A stretch of 64,000 nt of DNA from JBLXBZ01 sp048265185 (GCA_048265185.1 JBLXBZ010000004.1:124001-188000); one strand, 5' to 3'; counted from the first letter of the stretch, positions 15,572-25,064 are shown. Numbers and translations are program-made. The notes: generated by a model from the sequence alone, not told the origin.

Positions 15572-17710
15572 ATGCACGCAAGGCAGAAGAAATTGGACCA
15601 AAATGTAAAATCTAGATTTATCTCAATGAATCAAGAAGATAAAAGCAATTTAACAGAGAATGATTTCGTTGATTCCGAGAACGACTTCCTCGGTCTTCAC
15701 GCAGCCTTGATTCACGCCTCGCAAGACCCAATTTATTTTTGCACACCTGATTTCATCGTCAGAGAATGCAACAAACTCTTCGCTGAAATTGAAGGCCGCC
15801 CGCGCCATGAACTTATCGGACTGCGCGTTCCCGAGGCTATCGGATCGCGGGCGTTCGAAGAACGCCGCCACCTTTTCGAGCAGGCGCTCGAAGGGATCGT
15901 GAGTCGATCGGAAAGCTGGCTGAACCATGCTTCAAATGGCAAAAGATTCTACGATATCACCTATGCGCCCGTACGAGGGCCGAATAATACGATCAGCGGC
16001 ATGGTCGCCTTTGGCCGCGACATCACGGAAAGGCGACGCGTCGAAGAACAACTTCGAATGTATGAAAGCGTAATCGCGCAGGTCTCAGACCGCATATCCG
16101 TGATCGGCCGAGACTATCGCTACATAATGACCAATATGAGTAATGCGCGTTTCAACGGAGCCGAACCCGCTGATTTTATCGGCCGACATGTGCAAGACAT
16201 TGTGGGACCGGAACGCTTTGAAAACAGATCGAAACTTTTCCTTGATCTCTGCTTTCAAGGTGAAACCGTCGAATACAACTACGTTCATACAAGAGATAAC
16301 AACGCTCCCATCGATATTCACCTTAGACTTGAGCCATTTCGCACCGCCGATGGAGAAATTCATGGAGCGGTGATGACGCTGCGCGACGTTACTGAGGAAA
16401 AACGACTTGAAGCGGAATTGGCTCGGCTCAGCTTTGAAGATCCTCTCACAATGGTGGGCAATCGCCGAGCATTTGAAAAAGAGGTGACCCAGCGCCTTGA
16501 AACCTTAAAAAAACCAGACGCCGCAGACCCAGGCTTTGCGATCATTTTTATCGATATGGACGACTTCAAGGCGGTCAACGACACCGCCGGTCACCGCGCC
16601 GGTGATCAGCTTCTTGCAGAAATTGCGCAATCTCTCAAAGCTATTGGCGGCGAGGACGCGCTGATTGCAAGACTTGGCGGCGACGAATTTGGCCTCCTTC
16701 TTAAACGCCCCACCCCCGATCAGACCAAAGAAATATGCGAAGGCATCGTCGAACACCTGAATGAAATGCGGTTCACATGGGAGGATCATGTATTTCATGT
16801 AGGCGCCAGCATAGGCTTCGTTATCGTGGATTCCGACATTGACGGCCTATCACACTTATGCGCCGGCGACATTTTGCAATGGGCGGATCATGCCAGCATG
16901 GCTGCGAAGGATCGCGGCGGCCGGCGGTGGCTACAATATCGAGCCGACGATCGAACCCTCACGCGCCGCCGCGAGGATCTAGTCAATCTCGCCTCGATTG
17001 AAAACGCCCTTGACGAATTGCGCTTCACGCTGTTCCAAATGCCAATTCTCGCGTTGAAAACCGGGCGCCCGCAAATGCGGGAAATTCTACTGCGCGTACG
17101 CATGGAGAACGGCGAGCTTAGCGCGCCCGCCGCTCTCATCGCAACGGCTGAACGCCATGGAATTTTGCACAAAATCGACTCTTGGATCGTCGACTCCGTC
17201 CTTGAATACCTTGAAAACCCCGCAGATGGCTTGCCGGTGACGGTTAATATTTCCGCCAACTCGTTGCTGGTTCCTCAAATCTCGCAAAAAGTTCTGACAT
17301 GGCTGAGCTCAAACCCTCAACTCGCGCCTCGGTTGATTTTCGAAGTTGGTGAAAAAGGGCTCAGAGGCAATACGGCGGCGGCGCGCGACTTATTCACCCA
17401 ATTAAGATCACTAGGCTGCAGACTAGCCATTGATAACTTCGGCTCGGGCGCCACCACCTATGCCCATTTGCGCGACTTTAAATTCGATCTGATCAAGATC
17501 GACGGAGCAATCACCCGCAAGATTGACCACGATCCTGTGCAATACGCCACATTGGCTGGCGTCATCGGCGTCGCCAACGCCATGAAGGTGGATGTCGTCG
17601 CCGAACAGGTGGAAAGCGCAAGCGTCCTGTCCAAACTTCGAGAACTTAACATTCGCTACGTTCAGGGCTATTTTTTCGGCGCCCCGGCGCCATTGAATGA
17701 CGAAATCTAG
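15572..17710 (+). CDS. PAS-PAS-GGDEF-EAL cyclic di-GMP protein with altered EAL site
   Basis: 712 residues, no membrane segment. Two PAS domains (about 45-160 and 165-290) precede a GGDEF domain whose signature (369-373) is intact, then an EAL domain (about 475-705). The EAL key residues are mostly present: EIL in place of EAL (E504), N559, E591, D621, K642, E678 and Q698. The normally Asp-Asp pair of the DDFG motif is D621-N622, so one metal ligand is lost and phosphodiesterase activity is probably reduced or absent. It may be a cyclase or a c-di-GMP/GTP sensor. The start is uncertain: ATGs at 15572 and 15626 both lack a good ribosome site. Confidence 0.88.
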   Translation: MHARQKKLDQNVKSRFISMNQEDKSNLTENDFVDSENDFLGLHAALIHASQDPIYFCTPDFIVRECNKLFAEIEGRPRHELIGLRVPEAIGSRAFEERRHLFEQALEGIVSRSESWLNHASNGKRFYDITYAPVRGPNNTISGMVAFGRDITERRRVEEQLRMYESVIAQVSDRISVIGRDYRYIMTNMSNARFNGAEPADFIGRHVQDIVGPERFENRSKLFLDLCFQGETVEYNYVHTRDNNAPIDIHLRLEPFRTADGEIHGAVMTLRDVTEEKRLEAELARLSFEDPLTMVGNRRAFEKEVTQRLETLKKPDAADPGFAIIFIDMDDFKAVNDTAGHRAGDQLLAEIAQSLKAIGGEDALIARLGGDEFGLLLKRPTPDQTKEICEGIVEHLNEMRFTWEDHVFHVGASIGFVIVDSDIDGLSHLCAGDILQWADHASMAAKDRGGRRWLQYRADDRTLTRRREDLVNLASIENALDELRFTLFQMPILALKTGRPQMREILLRVRMENGELSAPAALIATAERHGILHKIDSWIVDSVLEYLENPADGLPVTVNISANSLLVPQISQKVLTWLSSNPQLAPRLIFEVGEKGLRGNTAAARDLFTQLRSLGCRLAIDNFGSGATTYAHLRDFKFDLIKIDGAITRKIDHDPVQYATLAGVIGVANAMKVDVVAEQVESASVLSKLRELNIRYVQGYFFGAPAPLNDEI

Positions 17711-17759
17711 TCTCGCTCCGTCCACTTGCGCATACGGTCACAAAATGACGCTTGCAATC

Positions 17760-18371
17760 TCAAAATGACGTTCGAGCCCGCATGGCTTGGGACAAGGTGC
17801 CCTCATCCAGATAATCCAGTTCGCCCCCCACGGGAACGCCATGGGCCAACCGGGTGATTTTTACATCGTTTCCCACCATGCGATCCGTCACGAAATGGGC
17901 AGTCGTCTGCCCTTCAACCGTAGCGTTGACGGCAAGAATGACTTCCCGCACGCCGCCGTTCTCCACCCGTTCGATCAAGGCGGCGATATTAAGATCCTCC
18001 GGCCCCACGCCGTCCAAAGGCGATAAGGTTCCTCCGAGAACGTGGTAATGGCAATTCAGCGCTGACGCCCGCTCCAGAGCCCAAAGATCGGAAACGTCTT
18101 CAACGACGATGATCGTCGCCGCGTCCCGGCGGGGATCGCTACAGATGGTGCAAGGATCGCAAGTGTCGACGGTTCCGCAAACCGAGCACACGCCGACGTT
18201 GTCCACGGCGACGCCCATGGCCTGCGCCAAGGGAATCAGCAGTTGGTCTTTTTTCTTGATCAAATGCAACGCAGCCCGGCGCGCGGAGCGTGGCCCTAAC
18301 CCCGGAAGCTTGGCGAGCAACTGTATAAGACGCTCGATTTCAGGGCCGGCGACGCGAGAATTGGACATCAA
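17760..18371 (-). CDS. recR: Recombination mediator protein RecR
   Basis: 203 residues. It shows the helix-hairpin-helix start ([19 protein letters not shown]), a four-cysteine zinc motif ([13 protein letters not shown], residues about 57-69), a Toprim domain ([14 protein letters not shown]) and the C-terminal Walker B-like region. With RecF and RecO it loads RecA on SSB-coated gaps. It is the last gene of dnaX-ybaB-recR, 13 bases after ybaB, the classic bacterial order. It converges with the GGDEF-EAL gene with 49 bases between stops. Confidence 0.96.
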   Translation of the reverse strand: MMSNSRVAGPEIERLIQLLAKLPGLGPRSARRAALHLIKKKDQLLIPLAQAMGVAVDNVGVCSVCGTVDTCDPCTICSDPRRDAATIIVVEDVSDLWALERASALNCHYHVLGGTLSPLDGVGPEDLNIAALIERVENGGVREVILAVNATVEGQTTAHFVTDRMVGNDVKITRLAHGVPVGGELDYLDEGTLSQAMRARTSF

Positions 18372-18384
18372 TAACGACCCAAGT

Positions 18385-18705
18385 TCAAAACGGCAATTTC
18401 ATGCCGGCGGGCAAGCCCATGTCACCCATGAGCTCTTGGGTTTTTTCCTGCATGGCTGCCTCCGCTTTCACCTTGGCGTCATTGTGAGCCGCAAGAATGA
18501 GGTCTTCAAGAATTTCAACTTCCTCTTCCTTGACGAGAGAGGGGTCAATCTTCAAAGACTTCAACACGCCCTTACCCGTCATGGTGACAGTCACCAAGCC
18601 GCCGCCGGAGGCGCCCTCGACGTCGATATGGCTCACTTGCTCCTGCAAATCGCCCATTTTTTCCTGAAGCTGCTTCGCCTGCTTCATCATCTTCAAGAAG
18701 TCCAT
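18385..18705 (-). CDS. ybaB: YbaB/EbfC family nucleoid-associated protein
   Basis: 106 residues, small and methionine/glutamine-rich at the start ([20 protein letters not shown]) with an N-terminal helix and the central strand region [20 protein letters not shown]. Dimeric DNA-binding protein of the nucleoid. Lies between dnaX and recR, 51 bases after dnaX, in a single operon. Length and sequence are normal for the family. Confidence 0.95.
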   Translation of the reverse strand: MDFLKMMKQAKQLQEKMGDLQEQVSHIDVEGASGGGLVTVTMTGKGVLKSLKIDPSLVKEEEVEILEDLILAAHNDAKVKAEAAMQEKTQELMGDMGLPAGMKLPF

Positions 18706-18756
18706 TGGAAATCTCCAAATTCATTATTTGTTACATTCAGGATGAACGCGCGCGCT

Positions 18757-20658
18757 TCAAAACTCATCCGCGTCGGGACCATCGCCAACCGCTTCATGCA
18801 ACAGCGGGTCGTGCGTGTCGAGGGTTTCTTCGCTCTCTTGCGCCTGCACGCGCACGTCCACAACTTTCGCGCCCGGAAAAGCCTTCAGCAAAGACGCCAC
18901 AGTCGGCTCCAGTTTCGCGTCCGAAAGTAGCTGCGCCTGCGTGGCCTCCCGCTCGGCATGAAGCGTTGGCCGTCCGGGGGTGCGGCTAACGGACACAATC
19001 CAGCGCATGCCGGTCCACTCGCTCAACTTATGCCCCAACATGCCGGCAAGATCCGCCGCCGCGTCCGAAGTTGGGTGAAATTCAATGCGCCCCGGCTCGA
19101 ACTTCACCAGCTGCATATTCCGCTCAATCGCCACTTTTAGCGGAATGTCGCGCTTTTCCGCCGCTAATTGCGCGCAATCGGCCAAGGAGCTCAACTGAAC
19201 ATGAGGGGTCTGCGCGGGGGAAGGCGAAGGAACGGATTGCGCGCGCGGCTCAGCCACAGCCAAAGAAACAGGCTGCGATCCAGCGCTCGCCGTTACGTTT
19301 TGGCGTTCCATCCCCCCGGAGCTCACAACAGCTCTGGCCGATGCCCCCCCCGAATTTCCAGCCCCGTCGCCCGCGCCAGACGCGCCCGCGCCAATATTAT
19401 TCAAGCCGCCGCTGCGCGCCAATTTCAAAATGTCTTCAGGATCGGGAAGATCCGCCGCATAACATAGACGCACCAAAACCATATCCGCCGCCGCCAAAGG
19501 TTTAGGCGCGGCCTGCGTCTCGGCAATCCCTTTGAGAAGCATTTGCCAGCTTCGCGATAAAACGCGCATGGAGAGCCGCTGAGCGAACTCATGGCCGCGC
19601 GATCGCTCCGTCTCCGACACGGAAACGTCTTCCCCCGCTTTCGGCGCAATTTTTAACCGGGTGACGAGGTGAGTGAAGTCAGCCAAATCCGCCAACACCA
19701 CGGCAGGATCGGCGCCCACGTCATATTGCTCTCTCAACTCATCCAGCGCCGCCGCCACATCCCCCTTCATGACATGCTCGAATAAATCGATAATGCGGGC
19801 GCGATCCGCAAGCCCAAGCATTTGCCGAACGCCGACGGCCTCCACAGGCCCCGCTCCATGGCTGATCGCCTGATCCAGCAAAGACAGCGAATCACGCGCC
19901 GACCCCTCCCCAGCCCGGGCGATAAGCGTCAGAGCTTCGTCGGAAATGTCGATTTCCTCCGCGTCCGAGATCCGGCGCAATAGCCCCACCAACTTGTCCA
20001 TATCAATCCGGCGCAAGTCAAAGCGCTGGCATCTGGACAGAACCGTGACGGGAACCTTGCGAATTTCCGTGGTGGCGAAAATGAATTTCACGTGCTCTGG
20101 CGGCTCCTCAAGCGTTTTCAACAAACCGTTGAACGCCGCGTTGGAGAGCATGTGCACTTCATCGATGATGTAGACTTTATAACGCGCCGAGGCCGGGCGA
20201 TAACGCGCCGCTTCGGTTATTTCGCGAATATCGCCGATGCCGGTATGGGAGGCGGCGTCCATCTCGATCACATCGACATGGCGTCCTTCCATGATCGCCT
20301 GACAATGCACGCCGGGCTGGGAGAGATCTATTGTCGGGCGATTGATCGCCGGGCGGTCGCCAACGCCTGGAGATTCGTAATTAAGACCTCGCGCCAGAAT
20401 CCGCGCTGTTGTTGTTTTGCCAACGCCGCGCACGCCGGTTAGCATCCACGCCTGCGCGATACGTCCGGTCTCAAAGGCGTTACGCAGCGTTTGAACCATC
20501 GGCTCCTGACCGACAAGGTCTTCAAAACCGCTGGGCCGGTATTTACGCGCCAGAACCCGATAGGCCGCCTGTCCAACGTCCGAGGCATCAGCGCCAATCG
20601 CGGGCGAATCCATCGCGGTCATTTCAGAAGAGGTGTGGGAGTCAGAAATATCGTCCAT
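18757..20658 (-). CDS. dnaX: DNA polymerase III subunit tau (and possibly gamma)
   Basis: 633 residues. Clamp-loader AAA+ ATPase with Walker A GVRGVGKTTTARILARGL, Walker B region YIIDEVHMLSNAAFNGLL, sensor 1 FIFATTEIRKVPVTVLSRCQ and a Gly/Ser/Ala-rich linker (about 420-480) before the C-terminal tau part. The zinc module that usually carries four cysteines is reduced to one (LSQPGVHCQAIMEG), a form I recall from other Rhizobiales. No A6G-type slippery sequence is visible, so gamma by frameshift is not supported. The ffs gene lies about 195 bases upstream on the same strand. Confidence 0.95.
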   Translation of the reverse strand: MDDISDSHTSSEMTAMDSPAIGADASDVGQAAYRVLARKYRPSGFEDLVGQEPMVQTLRNAFETGRIAQAWMLTGVRGVGKTTTARILARGLNYESPGVGDRPAINRPTIDLSQPGVHCQAIMEGRHVDVIEMDAASHTGIGDIREITEAARYRPASARYKVYIIDEVHMLSNAAFNGLLKTLEEPPEHVKFIFATTEIRKVPVTVLSRCQRFDLRRIDMDKLVGLLRRISDAEEIDISDEALTLIARAGEGSARDSLSLLDQAISHGAGPVEAVGVRQMLGLADRARIIDLFEHVMKGDVAAALDELREQYDVGADPAVVLADLADFTHLVTRLKIAPKAGEDVSVSETERSRGHEFAQRLSMRVLSRSWQMLLKGIAETQAAPKPLAAADMVLVRLCYAADLPDPEDILKLARSGGLNNIGAGASGAGDGAGNSGGASARAVVSSGGMERQNVTASAGSQPVSLAVAEPRAQSVPSPSPAQTPHVQLSSLADCAQLAAEKRDIPLKVAIERNMQLVKFEPGRIEFHPTSDAAADLAGMLGHKLSEWTGMRWIVSVSRTPGRPTLHAEREATQAQLLSDAKLEPTVASLLKAFPGAKVVDVRVQAQESEETLDTHDPLLHEAVGDGPDADEF

Positions 20659-20852
20659 GCAGGGCGCGCCGCCTTTTCACTTGTCAGAACGCCAACCATC
20701 AAACCATCAGGTTGACATCTTCCTCACAGGTCTCAACGCCGTTATATCCGCCCAAACGCTGCTCGGTCTACTTCGAACAATCCAAGATACGTATGGCGAA
20801 CAGGCGCGACAAGGCGTCGTCTGCACTCATCTTCAGACGACCTTCGGAAAAG

Positions 20853-20952
20853 GTGGGAGGCTGGCTAGGTGACCCGCGCCAAACTCGTTAGGGCTGCTTC
20901 CTTCCGGACCTGACCCGATTGGCGAGTGGCTCGTCCACCACCAACCTCCCGA
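20853..20952 (-). ncRNA. ffs: Signal recognition particle 4.5S RNA
   Basis: On the minus strand the universal SRP core GGTCAGGTCCGGAAGGAAG is present, with the GGAA tetraloop and the asymmetric internal loop. It is flanked by a perfect CGCCAA/TTGGCG helix, and the ends GGGAGGTTGG (20941-20950) and CCAGCCTCCC (20855-20864) pair over ten positions with one G-U. The RNA is about 100 bases, the short bacterial form. It binds Ffh to target membrane proteins. The position just upstream of dnaX is typical of alphaproteobacteria. The 20659-21172 gap holds this gene, its promoter and the dnaX and HIT gene leaders. Confidence 0.96.
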
Positions 20953-20956
20953 GGTT

Positions 20957-20987
20957 CTTATATCAGTAGCGGGAGGGGGTTTGGCAA
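20957..20987 (-). promoter_or_regulatory. Promoter of the SRP RNA gene
   Basis: Minus-strand -35 TTGCCA (20987-20982) and -10 TATAAG (20962-20957) with a 19-base spacer. The predicted start, about 7 bases downstream, falls at the first G of the RNA end helix, which supports the assignment although the spacer is longer than ideal. Confidence 0.6.
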
Positions 20988-21172
20988 GAGGGCGGTGGAA
21001 TTTCCCCCCAACTGATGGAAAAAATATATCCACCCCACTTAAAAACTGCCAATTTCAGCGAAAAACTGACCAATAATTTCTTGCGCCGACACACTTTCGT
21101 TCCAAGGACGTAGAAGAGCGAGCCTTCGCAAGGTATAAGATTGAAATCGAAATTGAACGGCGGTGACTTTCA

Positions 21173-21589
21173 ATGACAGCTTTTGAACTAAACGCTCGTC
21201 TCGCAGGAGACACCTATGCGGTCAAGAAACTGGATCTTTGCGCCGTCCGCTTGATGAAAGACGCCAATTATCCCTGGCTGGTGCTTATCCCCCAAAAAGC
21301 CGACCTGATTGAAATCATCGACTTGTCGCCGGAAGATCGCGCCGTCCTCATGGAGGAAATCGCCGTGACCAGTCAATGCCTTCGCGACGTCGCCGGATGC
21401 GGAAAACTGAATATCGGCGCATTGGGAAATCAGGTGTCGCAGCTTCATATTCACGTCATTGGGCGCAACGCGTCCGACCCCGCCTGGCCCGGGCCGGTAT
21501 GGGGCGCGGCTCCCGCCACAAAATATGACCCAGCCGACAGAGACCACCTGATTGCGTCGCTTTATGAACGCCTTCCCTTTCCGACGTAA
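21173..21589 (+). CDS. HIT-family hydrolase
   Basis: 138 residues of the histidine-triad superfamily. The motif reads QLHIHVIGR: the first triad His is Gln, the nucleophile position and the third His remain, a variant I recall from alphaproteobacterial members that also share the following DPAWPGPVWG. Likely a nucleotide phosphoramidate or dinucleoside-polyphosphate hydrolase; the exact substrate is unknown. nudC starts 32 bases downstream, so the two nucleotide-handling enzymes are probably one operon. Confidence 0.88.
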   Translation: MTAFELNARLAGDTYAVKKLDLCAVRLMKDANYPWLVLIPQKADLIEIIDLSPEDRAVLMEEIAVTSQCLRDVAGCGKLNIGALGNQVSQLHIHVIGRNASDPAWPGPVWGAAPATKYDPADRDHLIASLYERLPFPT

Positions 21590-21621
21590 AGAAACCTGCG
21601 ACCTCTGTTTCGGAGTCCTTA

Positions 21622-22575
21622 ATGAATATCGCCGAGTCCGCCTATCGTTTGTCCGACCAATTCGCTTTTTCTGGAAATACTCTGGAACGACGCTCAGAAC
21701 ATCGCGGCGATGAAAAGTGGCTGGAAGCCCACCTTAAAAGCAAAACCGCCCGTTTCGCGCTGTTCAGCGGCGACGCCGCGGTTTTGAAAACAAATTCTGG
21801 CCCATCAGCGCTATTTATGACGCTACAGGAAGTGAACCAACTGGAAGCCCGTCTGGAACAGCCGATTCTCCTTGGCTTCACGCCCGGCGAAGAACGCCCG
21901 GTTTTCGCCGTCTCCACCAAATTAGACGAAGCGGCGCTAGCGCGCCAGAATTGCGCGCCCTTCAACCTGCGCGCTCTGGCGCTGCAAGGGGCTTTGTCCC
22001 CCGAACACCTAGGCGTTCTGGCGCAAGCGCGCGCCCTTTTGCACTGGCACCAGACCCATCAATATTGCTCGCGCTGCGGCGAGCCCAGCCTCATGACCCA
22101 GGGGGGGTACCGCCGGGATTGCTCAAACTGCGAAAGTCTGCATTTTCCCCGCACGGACCCCGTGGCCATCATGCTGATCCGCCATAAAGACCACTGTCTT
22201 TTAGGCCGCTCCCCCCGCTTTCCCGAGGGGGTCTATTCCTCGCTCGCCGGATTTATTGAGCCGGGGGAGACCTTGGAAGACGCCGTGCGCCGGGAGGTGA
22301 TGGAAGAATCTGGCGTTGCCGTTGGCCGGATCGATTATCTGGCGAGCCAGCCATGGCCCTTTCCCGCCTCCCTGATGTTCGGATGTCAAGGCGAAGCCGT
22401 GACCACGGAGATTAAAATGGACACGGAGGAACTAGAGGATTGCCGCTGGTTCGCGCGCGCCGACGTTGAGCTGATGCTTCAAGGCGAACACCCGGAAGGG
22501 CTCAAGTTACCGCCGCCGCTCTCCATCGCCCATTGGCTAATCATTCAGTTTCTGGAAAACGGATCGCAGGGCTGA
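21622..22575 (+). CDS. nudC: NAD-capped RNA hydrolase / NADH pyrophosphatase
   Basis: 317 residues. The N-terminal NudC domain is followed by a zinc ribbon (QYCSRCGEPS and DCSNCES, two CxxC pairs near residues 151-175) and a Nudix domain with box GFIEPGETLEDAVRREVMEE and the NudC-specific SQPWPFPASLMFG downstream. It splits NAD(H) to NMN(H) and AMP and removes NAD caps from RNA. A perfect hairpin follows the gene, which converges with the mdeB-like gene. Confidence 0.95.
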   Translation: MNIAESAYRLSDQFAFSGNTLERRSEHRGDEKWLEAHLKSKTARFALFSGDAAVLKTNSGPSALFMTLQEVNQLEARLEQPILLGFTPGEERPVFAVSTKLDEAALARQNCAPFNLRALALQGALSPEHLGVLAQARALLHWHQTHQYCSRCGEPSLMTQGGYRRDCSNCESLHFPRTDPVAIMLIRHKDHCLLGRSPRFPEGVYSSLAGFIEPGETLEDAVRREVMEESGVAVGRIDYLASQPWPFPASLMFGCQGEAVTTEIKMDTEELEDCRWFARADVELMLQGEHPEGLKLPPPLSIAHWLIIQFLENGSQG

Positions 22576-22617
22576 TTAACGCCGCCTTTTGTCTTGACTG
22601 CACGCCGTTTTCGTCAA

Positions 22618-22649
22618 GAACCGGGAGCCATGCGCATGGCTCCCGGTTC
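22618..22649. terminator. Bidirectional terminator between nudC and mdeB-like gene
   Basis: GAACCGGGAGCCATGC is followed at once by its exact reverse complement, a 32-base perfect palindrome in the 98-base gap between convergent genes. Short T-rich or A-rich flanks (TTCATTT on the right, CGTTTTCG on the left) fit a two-way terminator, though not a textbook T tract. Confidence 0.7.
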
Positions 22650-22673
22650 ATTTCACTGTCCAAGCGCTCCATT

Positions 22674-25064
22674 TCAAGCGAGAGGAGCCGCCGTTCGTAT
22701 CGGTTTTCCCGGCGTAATTTGCGCCGCCGCCGCCGTAATCGAATCCGCGTCGATCCCATAATGATGGTAAAGATCAGCCACCGTGCCGGTCTGACCAAAG
22801 TGCTCAACGCCCAGCGCTATGGTTTTATGCCCCGCGACCCCGCCAAGCCAGCCGAGCGTGGCCGGATGGCCATCCAGCACCGTGATCAGATTGCAATGAC
22901 GCGGCAGGTCTCCCAACAAGCGTTCGATATGACTTTTCGCTGAGGGCGAGCCGCGTTTGCGCATTCTGGTGGCGGCATGCCAGCCGGCGTTCAGCCGATC
23001 CGCCGAGGTGACCGCCAGAACGCCGATGTCGCGACGCGCCTCGCCAATACGTCCCGCCGCTTCAATGGCCTCAGGTCCGACAACCCCCTGATAGGCGATC
23101 ACCACCTCGCAGCCCGGCCCCGGTTCGCGCAGCCAGTAAGCGCCATCGATAACGCCTTGGCGGAACGCTGCGTCATTACGCCGGGTAGGCTGCTCCAAAA
23201 CCCGAGTCGACAACCGCAAGTAAACCGACCCGCCGGTTTCATCGCGCAGCCATGTGCGCTCGTCCGCCCCCGCGTCGCCCTCTCGTTGCATATAGTCAAA
23301 ACCCCAACTCATAATGGCGGAAAGCTCATCGAGAAAACAAGGCTCGAACGCCGCCAACCCATCTTGCGACATGCCGATGAGCGGCGTGGCGATGGATTGA
23401 TGCGCCCCGCCTTCGGGCGCGAGGGAAACCCCGGACGGCGTGCCGATCAGCATGAAGCGGGCGTCCTGATAGCAGGCGTAATTCAAGGCGTCCAAGCCCC
23501 GGGAGACGAAAGGATCATACAGCGTTCCAATCGGCAGAAGCCGCTCGCCAAACAGAGAGTGAGACAGACCAGCCGCCCCCAGAAGCAGAAATAGGTTCAT
23601 CTCCGCGATGCCAAGTTCGATATGCTGGCCTTCTTTGGAGAACCGCCATTTCTGCGCGGAAGGAATACGCTCGTCGCGGAACGTGTCCGCGATTTCCTGA
23701 CGCGCGAACAGCCCACGCCGGTTAACCCACGGGCCAAGATTCGTGGAGACGGTGACGTCAGGCGACGTCGTCACGATTCGCTCGGCCAGAGCGCTGTCGG
23801 ATTTGGCCAGAGCGTCCAAAATTTTACCAAATCCGGCTTGAGTGGAGAGAAGTTTGTCGTCGAGCAAAATAGGTTCGGGCGCCGCCACGGCGGGCGCGCT
23901 GCGTCGCCGTGGACCATCGACGAAAAACGGCCGAGCGTTCAAAAAATTCATGACCTTCGCTTCTTTGGGGTCGGCCGCGTCAAACTTGTCCCATTCGCGA
24001 CCTACCGCGATTCCCATATGTTTGCGAAAACTCTCCATCTGCGCCGTGGTCATCAATCCGGCGTGGTTATCCTTATGGCCGGCGAGCGGCGTGTTCCATC
24101 CCTTGATGGTGTAAGCGACAAAAGCCACGGGCCGGTCGTGATCCTGCGCGTTAAACGCTTCCACCAACGTCTCCAGACAATGGCCGCCGAGATTAGCCAT
24201 AAGTTCTTGCAACTCGTCGTCGCCGCGACGATCGATCAAGGCGCTCACCGGCCCCTGATCGCCGATATCGTCATGAAGACGCTTGCGCCAAGCCGCCCCC
24301 CCTTGAAAAGACAACGCGGAATAAAGCGCGTTCGGACAATTGTCGATCCACTGGCGCAGCACCTCTCCCCCCGGCTCTTCGAAAGCCGCGCGCTGCAAAG
24401 CGCCATATTTCAAACGCACCACGTCCCAACCGAAAGCGCCGAAAATCGCCTCGATTCGTGCGGACAACCCCTCACGCACAACCCCGTCAAGGCTCTGGCG
24501 GTTATAATCGATCACCCACCACGTGTTGCGCAGGTCATGCTTCCACCCCTCCTGCAAGGCCTCATAAATATTACCCTCATCCAGCTCCGCGTCGCCCACG
24601 AGCGCGATCATGCGCCCCTCCGGCTGATCCGCCGTCCAGGATTTGGCTCCAAGATAGTCCTGCACCATGGAGGCGAATGCGGTGATGGCCACGCCAAGGC
24701 CAACAGATCCGGTTGAAAAGTCAACGTCATCCACATCCTTGGTGCGACTTGGATAAGACTGCGCGCCGCCATAGCCGCGAAACGCCTTCAGGTTTTCAAG
24801 CGTTTGGTTGCCCATCAAGTATTGCAGCGCGTGAAACACCGGCGAAGCGTGCGGTTTGACCGCCACCCGATCCTGCGGCTTGAGCACGGCGCAATAAAGC
24901 GCCGCCATAATAGAGACCATGGAGGCGCAAGACGCCTGATGGCCGCCCACCTTCATTCCATCAGTTTTCTCGCGTAGGTGATTGGCGTTATGAACCGTCC
25001 AGCAAGCAAGCCAGAGAAGTTTACGTTCGACTTCTTTCAAAGCGTCAAATTCATCACGGTTCAT
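22674..25064 (-). CDS. mdeB: AceE/transketolase-like 2-oxoacid dehydrogenase E1, MdeB-like
   Basis: 796 residues. A thiamine diphosphate enzyme resembling the homodimeric pyruvate dehydrogenase E1. The cofactor motif reads GDAELDEGNIYEALQEGW then IDYNRQSLDGV. The N-terminal third aligns with transketolase (DGMKVGGHQASCASM, KPHASPVFHALQY), and the pyrimidine-binding domain contains GIAEMNLFLLLGAAGLS. In Pseudomonas putida a homologue, MdeB, is encoded next to methionine gamma-lyase and is thought to act on the 2-oxobutyrate it releases. The same order here, 49 bases behind mdeA, supports that role. No lipoyl E2 or E3 gene is nearby, so the partner must be encoded elsewhere. Confidence 0.8.
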   Translation of the reverse strand: MNRDEFDALKEVERKLLWLACWTVHNANHLREKTDGMKVGGHQASCASMVSIMAALYCAVLKPQDRVAVKPHASPVFHALQYLMGNQTLENLKAFRGYGGAQSYPSRTKDVDDVDFSTGSVGLGVAITAFASMVQDYLGAKSWTADQPEGRMIALVGDAELDEGNIYEALQEGWKHDLRNTWWVIDYNRQSLDGVVREGLSARIEAIFGAFGWDVVRLKYGALQRAAFEEPGGEVLRQWIDNCPNALYSALSFQGGAAWRKRLHDDIGDQGPVSALIDRRGDDELQELMANLGGHCLETLVEAFNAQDHDRPVAFVAYTIKGWNTPLAGHKDNHAGLMTTAQMESFRKHMGIAVGREWDKFDAADPKEAKVMNFLNARPFFVDGPRRRSAPAVAAPEPILLDDKLLSTQAGFGKILDALAKSDSALAERIVTTSPDVTVSTNLGPWVNRRGLFARQEIADTFRDERIPSAQKWRFSKEGQHIELGIAEMNLFLLLGAAGLSHSLFGERLLPIGTLYDPFVSRGLDALNYACYQDARFMLIGTPSGVSLAPEGGAHQSIATPLIGMSQDGLAAFEPCFLDELSAIMSWGFDYMQREGDAGADERTWLRDETGGSVYLRLSTRVLEQPTRRNDAAFRQGVIDGAYWLREPGPGCEVVIAYQGVVGPEAIEAAGRIGEARRDIGVLAVTSADRLNAGWHAATRMRKRGSPSAKSHIERLLGDLPRHCNLITVLDGHPATLGWLGGVAGHKTIALGVEHFGQTGTVADLYHHYGIDADSITAAAAQITPGKPIRTAAPLA

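Noticed and set aside
20841..20856. ACCTT/AAGGT hairpin after ffs as a terminator
   Set aside because: The stem is five pairs and no T tract follows on the minus strand; the 3' end of the RNA is better explained by processing.
21173..21589. Missing first His of the HIT triad as a sign of a broken enzyme
   Set aside because: The nucleophile position is present and the QxHxH form is common in this alphaproteobacterial subgroup.
22576..22673. Perfect palindrome after nudC as a mobile-element end or recombination site
   Set aside because: It lies exactly between convergent stop codons with T-rich flanks, which is simply explained by a bidirectional terminator.
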